From a virus: DNA of 20,711 bases. The position numbers and the translations under genes are program-made. The stretch is taken from IMG/VR virus record IMGVR_UViG_3300033571_026757, positions 1 through 20,711 of that record; one strand, written 5' to 3'. Numbering within the stretch: position 1 is the first letter of the stretch; the number at the start of each line of letters is the position of its first letter. Below, in pieces: positions 15,155-20,711 of the stretch. Under the pieces are notes generated by a model that saw nothing but the letters and a program-made list of their open reading frames with translations, was not told the DNA's origin and did no database searches.

Positions 15155-17206
15155 ATGGCCTACCCTGAGCAACCTTCCTATTTACGAATTGGCTCTAGCT
15201 GGAAAGTTATAGAGCAGGCTTTTGTATATAAAAGCAGCGCCTGGAAACGAATAAACCAGGCTTATATTTATGAGGCTGGGGCTTGGAAGCGTGTATATGC
15301 CTATGACACCATAGCTCCTACAATTTTGCGGTTTTCGCTTACTGATACCGTTTCTGGCCAGACGTATGGCTCATCAAAAACAGCGGCGTCTTACGTTCTT
15401 GAGTTCAGCGAGCCTATAACTGGGTGGGACGATGACATGATTACGATTTCATCAAATCCCGGAAACGCTTGGGAAATAGAATCAATAACCACATCGGACG
15501 ACACTTCCTATGTAGTGGAGATAAATAAGTCTGGAACACAAACGTCAGGAACGGTCACTCTTTCGGTTGACCCATCTGGAGTAACTGATGAATCTGAAAT
15601 CAATGCATGGGCCGGTTCACCTACTGCTTCTCAGTCTTTTTCTATAGACGTAACTCGGCCAGCTGTATCTGAGTTTGCTTCCGCGTCGGCAAGTGCTTCT
15701 CGTACTGTTACTTTTTCTCTAAGGTTTTCGGAGTCAATAACAGGCCTGATTCAATCAGAATTTACTATTGGCGGAACATCCACAGGATGGCAAATAAGCT
15801 CTTTTTCCGGTTCCGGAAGTCTTTACACGATAGTTCTAACAGAAACGTCTTTGGGCTCAACAACCAACGGGACATTGACTTTGTCTATACCCCAAGATTC
15901 AGTCGTAGACGCTATCGGTAACACTGGACCGGCTGCTACGGCGACTTCTTCAACTTTTACTGTTAGCAGAACTCCGGTGACCCCATCCGTTTCTGCTGTT
16001 AGCTCAACAGACCTGACTCTCCACAACAGAAGAGTCAACTACACAGTTAGTGTTCCCGCTGGACTTACGACAATAACCCACGTTTATGGATATCTGTATA
16101 ACGAAAATGACACATATATTACAGAGCAGGCTATTGACGTAACAGATACACAGTCCGCATTTACAACAAACGGTTCTTTTGATGTTGGTAGAAACCCAGG
16201 AACGAAGTACTACGTTCGAGCCAGAACGCTCAATACCGCGTCTTTGTATAGCGAATACTCGTTAAGGCAGGAAATAACCACAGGTGGCGACAGAACACCG
16301 CCAGTATTGGCTGCCCCGACTGTTACGGCGAACACTCCTGCCGACCCTGGTGTAAACACTACTGTCGTCAGGTCTTTGTCTTACTCTTTCGCTTCTCCTT
16401 CTAGCTATCTGACGGATGAAGTCGAAAAAGTGAATATTTACTGCATTCGTTCTTCGGACGGAGCACAAGTAGGAACTACCGAGGTATCAAAAGGCGCTGG
16501 ATGGGGAACGACCGCTTTGACCGGAACGTTTGGAAGCCTTGCATCAAGCACAAACTATTACATATATGCAAAATCAACTGATATATATGGCGGAACAAAC
16601 AGCACAGCTAACAGTGATTCAACAACCAGGTCTACAACAGCAACGGTCACCGTTCAGACAGGTTCTTTGTCTTACGACTGGGGTGCAGAAACAGACGTTG
16701 ACGACAGACAAACCGGAGAATTCATGGTAACTGGAAACACCTTTACGCAAGTTTCCTCTGTATTTTCTGTGCCTGGATATAGAACGCGAAATCTAACTAT
16801 CTCCCCAATGGTCGAAGGAGAAGAAACATATAAGGTCACCGACGTTATGGTGACAGCCTACGTTGTTATTGCCAGTCTTACCCTATGTACAGATGGAAGA
16901 TATTTCCGCGTTGATTGGTCTGGAGCCGCAACAAGTTTTCCATCATCAGGGCAGGCAGATACATACAATGCTCTTCAGGCCCCATTTAATCAGGCCGGTA
17001 AAGATGTAGTAAGAGAAGAGTCCGCAGGATTTACTCTAGGCTACGACAACGGCGGAGGCGGAAGAATACGGGTTAGGGGTGATGGCTCGATTGGAACATG
17101 GTCAGCTCCACCGTCAGCTGACCAGAGAATACGCGTAAGAATGATAATTAAGATGAAGAAAAAAACCTGGACAAAAACAGACACTCGAAACAGTTACTCA
17201 TATTAA
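15155..17206 (+). CDS. Large tail fibre protein with Ig-like domains
   Basis: This 683-aa protein is almost all beta. Residues 16-45 hold three Trp-Lys repeats with exact 14-residue spacing (W16, W30, W44; SSWKVIEQAFVY, SAWKRINQAYIY, GAWKRVYAY). Two similar bacterial Ig-like domains follow at about residues 52-165 and 166-270: LEFSEPITGWDDDMITIS and LRFSESITGLIQSEFTIG are matching strands, and both end in a 'VTDesE'/'VVDaIGN' calcium-type turn. About 275-475 hold two fibronectin-III-like segments with YYVRARTLNT and YYIYAKSTDIYG. The final 200 residues are unassigned. The layout is that of a long side or central fibre carrying adhesion modules. No peptidase or glycosidase motif is seen. The short upstream spacer (7 nt) has only a weak GG-containing site. 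Confidence 0.75.
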   Translation: MAYPEQPSYLRIGSSWKVIEQAFVYKSSAWKRINQAYIYEAGAWKRVYAYDTIAPTILRFSLTDTVSGQTYGSSKTAASYVLEFSEPITGWDDDMITISSNPGNAWEIESITTSDDTSYVVEINKSGTQTSGTVTLSVDPSGVTDESEINAWAGSPTASQSFSIDVTRPAVSEFASASASASRTVTFSLRFSESITGLIQSEFTIGGTSTGWQISSFSGSGSLYTIVLTETSLGSTTNGTLTLSIPQDSVVDAIGNTGPAATATSSTFTVSRTPVTPSVSAVSSTDLTLHNRRVNYTVSVPAGLTTITHVYGYLYNENDTYITEQAIDVTDTQSAFTTNGSFDVGRNPGTKYYVRARTLNTASLYSEYSLRQEITTGGDRTPPVLAAPTVTANTPADPGVNTTVVRSLSYSFASPSSYLTDEVEKVNIYCIRSSDGAQVGTTEVSKGAGWGTTALTGTFGSLASSTNYYIYAKSTDIYGGTNSTANSDSTTRSTTATVTVQTGSLSYDWGAETDVDDRQTGEFMVTGNTFTQVSSVFSVPGYRTRNLTISPMVEGEETYKVTDVMVTAYVVIASLTLCTDGRYFRVDWSGAATSFPSSGQADTYNALQAPFNQAGKDVVREESAGFTLGYDNGGGGRIRVRGDGSIGTWSAPPSADQRIRVRMIIKMKKKTWTKTDTRNSYSY

Positions 17207-17222
17207 TCTAGACAAATTTATT
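17207..17222 (+). repeat. Copy 1 of a short repeat flanking the 72-aa gene
   Basis: TCTAGACAAATTTATT lies directly after the fibre stop. A related TCTAGA is at 17495-17500 and a related TCTACAATTTATT at 17515-17527, on the other side of the small gene. The match is partial (TCTA and CAA[A]TTTATT). Confidence 0.35.
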
Positions 17223-17274
17223 CATGTCAACGTTGGTCGCCAAATAACCAACCTTTGCAGGACTGGAAAACATT

Positions 17275-17493
17275 ATGGCAAACAACGAAGAGATGAATGA
17301 AATATTTCGGGAATTGGTTCACAAGTCAATGCCTGAAAAACTGATAGTCAACTTCGTGATAGTCGCGGAAGTTGCCGACGAAAAAGGTTCACAGCTAAAT
17401 CTTTTTGTGAGCGACACCATGTCCCCTTGGCTAGCTCACGGGATGCTCGAATACGCAATAGACATGATTGCATCAGAAGACGAAGAAGAATAA
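17275..17493 (+). CDS. Small acidic protein of unknown function (72 aa)
   Basis: This protein is clearly not a fibre domain. It has a charged helical start (NEEMNEIFRELVHKSMP), a central strand VNFVIVAEVADEKGSQLNLF, then the motif SDTMSPWLAHGMLEYAI and an acidic tail (EDEEE). A similar plan, 'fvlvaEv.d..g...l......~.~W...G~L..a', occurs in short phage proteins of unknown function; that comparison is from memory. The fold suggests a small regulator or host-interacting protein rather than a structural part. AGGA lies about 12 nt upstream, a poor distance. It has its own spacer on each side (68 and 51 nt), larger than most here. Confidence 0.65.
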   Translation: MANNEEMNEIFRELVHKSMPEKLIVNFVIVAEVADEKGSQLNLFVSDTMSPWLAHGMLEYAIDMIASEDEEE

Positions 17494-17494
17494 G

Positions 17495-17527
17495 TCTAGA
17501 AAAGCAAGTATTGGTCTACAATTTATT
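17495..17527 (+). repeat. Copy 2 of the short repeat flanking the 72-aa gene
   Basis: TCTAGA (17495-17500) and TCTACAATTTATT (17515-17527) lie just after the stop of the 72-aa gene and echo TCTAGACAAATTTATT at 17207-17222. The resemblance is short, so it is weak evidence of a cassette boundary. Confidence 0.3.
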
Positions 17528-17531
17528 AGTT

Positions 17532-17539
17532 AGGAGGTG
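17532..17539 (+). promoter_or_regulatory. Perfect Shine-Dalgarno site
   Basis: AGGAGGTG lies 5 nt before the ATG at 17545. It is the strongest ribosome binding site seen in the window. It fixes the start of the 121-aa protein and suggests high expression, or independent initiation after the 51-nt spacer. Confidence 0.85.
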
Positions 17540-17544
17540 GGCAA

Positions 17545-17910
17545 ATGCTTGCTGGAAATTACAACATGGTCTGCGAGCAGGGAACGACATACACCCGAAG
17601 ATTCGAGCTTCAATACCCAGACGAAACCGACCCCACAATTTACCACCCATGGGACCTGGATGGGTATAAAGCCAGAATGCAGGTGAGGCGCACTATTGAG
17701 TCCTCCACAGCAATGATTACCCTGACTACGGAAAATGGCGGAATAACCATAGACGACGAAGAAGGTGCAGTGACCGTACAGATGACCGCGTCTCAGACCT
17801 CGTCGATAACCAATAGTGGTGTTTACGACATTGAGCTCATAGATGCTTCTCTTAACGTATCCAGGCTTGTTCAGGGTGAATTCATACTTTCTTATGAGGT
17901 AACTCGGTGA
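17545..17910 (+). CDS. Small beta-rich structural protein (121 aa)
   Basis: This protein looks like a single Ig/BppU-N-type sandwich. EQGTTYTRRFELQYPDE, then WDLDGYKARMQVRRTIES, NGGITIDDEEGAVTVQMTA and SGVYDIELIDASLNVSRLV follow the pattern 'G.~~...~.~.d....~DLtG~.a...ir', 'G.i.~......', 'g.Y.~dl.~....g....l~.G.i.v...vTR', common in phage baseplate or fibre-attached proteins. GEFILSYEVTR closes it. It has the strongest ribosome binding site in the window and its stop overlaps the next gene's GTG start (GTGA). It probably attaches to, or makes up part of, the host-contact apparatus. The exact role is not recognised. Confidence 0.65.
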   Translation: MLAGNYNMVCEQGTTYTRRFELQYPDETDPTIYHPWDLDGYKARMQVRRTIESSTAMITLTTENGGITIDDEEGAVTVQMTASQTSSITNSGVYDIELIDASLNVSRLVQGEFILSYEVTR

Positions 17911-18218
17911 GCAATAACGTCCCCAATAACGTCAACGTCTTCCAGGACACCCCCAACCAGGTTCTTGTAAATGAGCAGGCCCCCAACTTGGTTGTTATTC
18001 GCTCTGGCGGAGGCGGCGGAAACACGCGCAGATTTGTCTACGAAAAACCTATAGTTTCTAGCGAATGGGTCATTACCCACACCCTGGGAGGCTTCCCATC
18101 CGTAACTGTTGTCGATTCTGCAGGTACACAGGTTATTGGTGAGGTAAAATATGACAGTACGACGCAAATAACTGTCAAGTTCACCGCTGCGTTCTCAGGA
18201 TACGCATACCTAACCTAA
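17907..18218 (+). CDS. Small tail/fibre-tip protein (103 aa, GTG start)
   Basis: GTG overlaps the previous stop as GTGA, and no ATG follows early in the frame, so a GTG start is inferred. The N-terminus is Asn/Val/Pro-rich (NNVPNNVNVFQDTPNQV), then a Gly-rich hinge (GGGGG). The C-terminal 55 residues, with SEWVITHTLGGFPSVTVVD and FSGYAYLT, match a domain common at the ends of phage fibres ('w.i.HnLG..P.v.v.d..g..v.~.v.y....~i.v.f.....g.ayl'). The 430-aa fibre ends in a diverged copy. It may be a fibre tip or attachment subunit. A GAGG site for the next gene follows, with an 11-nt gap. Confidence 0.65.
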   Translation: MSNNVPNNVNVFQDTPNQVLVNEQAPNLVVIRSGGGGGNTRRFVYEKPIVSSEWVITHTLGGFPSVTVVDSAGTQVIGEVKYDSTTQITVKFTAAFSGYAYLT

Positions 18219-18229
18219 ATTGAGGAAAA

Positions 18230-19522
18230 ATGGCAACTAAATTTCTAACAAATCTTGACCTAAATCAAAATCAGATTTTAAGTGGTCGCTTTGAGGTTTT
18301 AGGCACAGACCCAACCGGTTTCGCCGGCAGAATGTACTACAACAGCGACAATGGTGTTGTTCGTCTGTTTAATGGCACGGCTTGGGTAAATGCGATTAGT
18401 TCCATTACTTCAGCTGGGACTCATACCGACGCAATTACGATTACTCCGTCCACAAACGGAACTGTTACCATCACCCTGAACCTTGCAGATACAGACTCTG
18501 CCGGTTTGCTTTCCGCCACTTTTTGGAACGACCTTACCGACGCAACAGCTAATGCCACAGCTTCAAAACTGGTCAAAAGAGACGCAAATGGAAACATTAA
18601 GGTTGCCACCCCTACGGATGCCGACCATGCTGCAACAAAGGGCTATGTAGACGCTGCTCGTTCTGGGCTTGATGTTAAGCAGTCTGTTCGTGCAGCAACC
18701 ACTGTCGCTGTAAACCTCACGTCTGAGCTTGAGGCTGGCGACACAATTGACACTAGCGTTACGCTGGTTGCTGGCGACCGAGTACTTGTAAAGAATCAGG
18801 GGACCGCTTCAGAGAACGGTATCTATGTTGTTCAGGCTTCTGGCGCAGCAGTTCGTGCGACAGACTTTGACGGTACTGGCGAAGTTTCCGGTGGAGCATT
18901 TACATTCGTTGAAGAAGGAAATGTAAACGCCGACTCTGGCTGGGTTGTATCAAGCAACGGAGCTATTGCTGTTGGCACCGACGCTATTAACTGGGTTCAG
19001 TTCTCCGGTGCTGGTCAAATCACTGCTGGTGACGGTCTTACAAAAGACGGAAACACAATCAATGTTGTCGGAACAGCTGACCGAATTACCGCTAATGCAA
19101 ACAGCGTGGACATTGCCTCTACGTATGCTGGTCAATCAAGCATTACAACCCTTGGAACAATCACCACTGGTACGTGGAATGGCACAGACATTGCTGTTGC
19201 AGACGGTGGTACTGGCTCCTCAACCGAATCTGGGGCTAGAACAAACCTCGCTTCAGCGACATCCGAGGCAACTGGAAGAACAACAAGCACCCCATCTTTG
19301 TCTCGAGTGGCCAAGCAGGGTTGTGCAGCGTCTTCTGCTGGTGTATCGACAACAACGGTAACTCACAACTTCGGAACATCTGACGTAATGGTTCAAATAT
19401 ACGAAGTAATAAGCGGCGCTACTGTTTTTGGAGATGTGTCTCGTTCAAACGGAAACACAATTTCAGTAGTTCTCAATGGAACAATTTCAGCAAACGACTA
19501 CATAATTGTAGTCACTGGATAG
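18230..19522 (+). CDS. Tail fibre protein (430 aa)
   Basis: GAGG precedes the ATG. The N-terminus (FLTNLDLNQNQILSGRFEV and FAGRMYYNSDNGVVRLFNG) resembles baseplate-attached fibre starts. A middle region carries TDADHAATKGYVDAA, the well-known phage fibre 'AatKgYVD' motif, then VRAATTVAVNLTSE and DRVLVKNQGTASENGIYVV, a repeat-rich shaft with trimeric fibre character. TWNGTDIAVADGGTGS is a 'gGTGa' fibre motif. The last about 60 residues (TTTVTHNFGTSDVMVQIYE, then ISVVLNGTISANDYIIVV) form a tip domain related to the end of the 103-aa protein. No enzymatic motif is seen. It is most likely a host-binding fibre trimer. The holin-like gene follows 7 nt downstream. Confidence 0.8.
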   Translation: MATKFLTNLDLNQNQILSGRFEVLGTDPTGFAGRMYYNSDNGVVRLFNGTAWVNAISSITSAGTHTDAITITPSTNGTVTITLNLADTDSAGLLSATFWNDLTDATANATASKLVKRDANGNIKVATPTDADHAATKGYVDAARSGLDVKQSVRAATTVAVNLTSELEAGDTIDTSVTLVAGDRVLVKNQGTASENGIYVVQASGAAVRATDFDGTGEVSGGAFTFVEEGNVNADSGWVVSSNGAIAVGTDAINWVQFSGAGQITAGDGLTKDGNTINVVGTADRITANANSVDIASTYAGQSSITTLGTITTGTWNGTDIAVADGGTGSSTESGARTNLASATSEATGRTTSTPSLSRVAKQGCAASSAGVSTTTVTHNFGTSDVMVQIYEVISGATVFGDVSRSNGNTISVVLNGTISANDYIIVVTG

Positions 19523-19529
19523 GAGTAGT

Positions 19530-19718
19530 ATGAAAATTACAGAAGAACAAAAAGCAATATTTGCATCATATGCAAGAAGCGTATTGGGTGCTGCGGTTGC
19601 TACCTATGCAGCTACTGGTGATATTAAACTGGCAGCAAATGCTCTTTGGGCAGCAGCTCTTCCAGTGGCACTTCGCTACCTAAACCCCAAAGATACAGCA
19701 TTTGGTAAAAAGGCTTAA
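19530..19718 (+). CDS. Small membrane protein, holin-like
   Basis: This 62-aa protein has AGGAG just before the ATG. It contains two hydrophobic helices, at about residues 15-29 (RSVLGAAVATYAATGD) and 34-51 (AANALWAAALPVALRYL), followed by LNPKDTAFGKKA. The closing pattern 'lR.lNP.D.afG.' is found in short phage membrane proteins commonly annotated as holins. A polar N-terminus and basic C-terminus fit a class II-like topology. Endolysin is not in the window, so pairing cannot be tested. It may instead be a small membrane protein linked to adsorption. Holin function is inferred. Confidence 0.5.
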   Translation: MKITEEQKAIFASYARSVLGAAVATYAATGDIKLAANALWAAALPVALRYLNPKDTAFGKKA

Positions 19719-19761
19719 TGCCTAGCCTCGAGGGGCGCTAACAAGAGAATCGACCGAGGTC
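19719..19761 (+). other. Spacer with pairing potential before the collagen fibre gene
   Basis: The 43-nt spacer holds a CCTCGAGG palindrome (19726-19733). Its CCTCG can pair with CGAGG at 19755-19759, the only ribosome-binding-like sequence of the next gene. A seven-codon frame (ATG 19718 to TAA 19741) overlaps the holin-like stop. Whether either matters is unknown. Confidence 0.3.
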
Positions 19762-20711
19762 ATGGCTCAAAAATTTATAACTCCAATTACAATCAGACAG
19801 CTGTCTTCTGCTGGCTCCGATGGGTTAACGATTTTTGTAGACGGCGAAACTTACGCAAGACTTCAGGTTCAAGCCGGTGGTCGTCTTGTATGGGGCGATG
19901 GAACCGCAGTTGGCGATGTAAACCTCTACCGTGACGAAGCAAATGTTCTCAAGACTGACGACACGTTAAAAGTCCCTGCTATCTATATTGACGGAATTGA
20001 AGTTGATACCTCGGGTGCAGCTTCTGGTCAGGTGCTCCGTTTTGACGGCGCAAAGTTTGTTCCATACACAGTAACTGATGGAGCCACTGGTGCAACCGGA
20101 CCACAAGGCGTAGCTGGCGCGACTGGCCCTGCTGGTGCAACAGGTGCGACCGGCCCTGCTGGCGCAACGGGTGCGACCGGCCCAAGTGCAAACATTTCAG
20201 CAACAGACACTGTCGTTACTGGGAAGTTGTCTAGCGACCAAACAATTGCAAGCAACACCAACGATGTACTTATCTCATTTGTAGATGACATTGACCCTAA
20301 CAATTGGTGGAATGCAACCTCTAAACAGTTCACGCCAACAATTGCTGGCTACTACAACATCGCCTTGCAAGTATGGTGGACTGCTGCTAGCGGTACAGCA
20401 AATCAATACAATGTTCAGATTCGCAAGAACAGCAGCACATCTGCTATCTTCCAAAATCAAACAGTAACAGGTTCTGGTTCTTCTCAGGGTGGAAGCAGAA
20501 TTATCTACCTCAATGGTTCCACGGACTATGTAGATTTCACTGCATACAACGGTGACTCTGTATCAAGAAGTCTTCAATGGGGTGGCGCTGGTCAAGGAAC
20601 ATGGTTCTCTGCCGCTTTAATGACTACTGGAGTAGGCGCAACTGGTGCAAGCGGTGCTGATTCAACAGTGCAGGGTCCGACTGGAGCAACTGGACCCGCT
20701 GGTGCAACAGG
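19762..20711 (+). CDS. Collagen-like fibre with C1q-like domain (3' partial)
   Basis: The frame runs from ATG 19762 to the window end without a stop (316 full codons). The N-terminal about 105 residues (FITPITIRQLSSAGSDG, VPAIYIDGIEVD) form an attachment domain common in phage fibres. Residues 107-141 are a collagen-like Gly-X-Y-type run (GATGATGPQGVAGATGP and two copies of AGATGATGP). About residues 145-288 resemble a C1q/TNF-like jelly roll: QFTPTIAGYYNIALQVWW, VQIRKNSS, SRIIYLNGSTDYVDF and TWFSAALM match the family's aromatic strands. A second collagen-like run starts at about residue 290 and continues out of the window. The fibre is likely a trimer that binds the host surface. GAGG lies only 2-3 nt before the ATG. 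Confidence 0.8.
   Translation, partial: MAQKFITPITIRQLSSAGSDGLTIFVDGETYARLQVQAGGRLVWGDGTAVGDVNLYRDEANVLKTDDTLKVPAIYIDGIEVDTSGAASGQVLRFDGAKFVPYTVTDGATGATGPQGVAGATGPAGATGATGPAGATGATGPSANISATDTVVTGKLSSDQTIASNTNDVLISFVDDIDPNNWWNATSKQFTPTIAGYYNIALQVWWTAASGTANQYNVQIRKNSSTSAIFQNQTVTGSGSSQGGSRIIYLNGSTDYVDFTAYNGDSVSRSLQWGGAGQGTWFSAALMTTGVGATGASGADSTVQGPTGATGPAGAT
20131..20184 (+). repeat. 27-nt tandem repeat in the collagen-like segment
   Basis: Two adjacent 27-nt units (20131-20157 and 20158-20184) differ at few positions and each encodes AGATGATGP. This is probably recent repeat duplication or slippage in a collagen-type shaft, a site that can change fibre length. Confidence 0.8.

Noticed and set aside
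17232-17252. Hairpin GTTGGT/ACCAAC as a terminator
   Set aside because: The stem is 6 bp with a 9-nt loop and no U-run follows; it is kept only as a remark under the 72-aa gene.
18945-19361. 138-aa Leu/Gln-rich open frame on the + strand
   Set aside because: It lies inside the 430-aa fibre in another frame, has no ribosome binding site, and its composition is an alternative reading of the fibre's codons.
20028-20333. 101-aa open frame on the - strand with PVAPVAPAG repeats
   Set aside because: It is the antisense reading of the collagen-like repeats of the fibre.
1-20711. Phage-derived injection particle (eCIS) instead of a phage
   Set aside because: A head-tail adaptor-like gene, a gpG-like protein, a frameshifted chaperone pair and a 1393-aa tape measure fit a phage; no AAA ATPase or toxin-like cargo is seen.
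14725-20711. Diversity-generating retroelement, CRISPR array or tRNA genes
   Set aside because: No reverse transcriptase, template/variable repeat pair, direct-repeat array or tRNA-like cloverleaf was noticed in the fibre region or elsewhere.

Overview
The window is part of the late structural module of a tailed phage (or prophage) with a contractile tail, i.e. myovirus morphology. Every credible gene is on the + strand. Genes are tightly packed, with ATGA, TAATG and GTGA junctions and gaps mostly under 60 nt, as in a phage late operon. A head-tail adaptor, a Mu gpG-like protein, a frameshifted chaperone pair and a very long tape measure protein point to a phage rather than a phage-derived injection particle. 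No replication, packaging, lysogeny or tRNA gene is visible. The host cannot be read directly. Shine-Dalgarno sites (GGAGG, AGGAGGTG) indicate a bacterium. The tape measure with a C-terminal M15-type peptidase, the small OB-fold baseplate protein and the collagen-like fibres recall actinobacterial myophages, but this is an inference from recalled family resemblance.

Layout: (1) 1-1763, the head-tail junction: a partial head-tail adaptor-like gene, a gpG-like virion morphogenesis/tail completion gene, a tail terminator candidate and an acidic protein of unknown function. (2) 1817-4505, the tail tube and sheath: sheath, tube, and the tail assembly chaperones G and G-T, the latter made by -1 frameshifting. 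(3) 4521-8702, the 1393-aa tape measure with two hydrophobic regions and a C-terminal peptidase-like domain. (4) 8702-14723, the baseplate: a hub/tube-connector candidate with a collagen-like linker, a gp27/gpD-like hub, an OB-fold protein, a gp25-like wedge, a gpJ/gp6-like wedge and a gpI-like wedge. (5) 14725-20711, the host-contact region: a small fibre-associated protein, a 683-aa fibre with Ig-like domains, two small non-fibre genes, a GTG-started small tail protein, a 430-aa fibre, a holin-like membrane protein, and a collagen/C1q-like fibre cut by the window end.

Working together, the adaptor, gpG-like protein and terminator join head to tail. Sheath and tube polymerise around the tape measure with the help of G/G-T. 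The hub, OB and wedge proteins build the baseplate, and the fibres bind the host. No spike lysozyme is visible; the only wall-degrading candidate is the peptidase domain on the tape measure. The least explained parts are the chaperone start region with its direct repeat, the collagen-linked hub C-terminus, the 72-aa and 121-aa proteins, and the collagen-C1q-collagen fibre.
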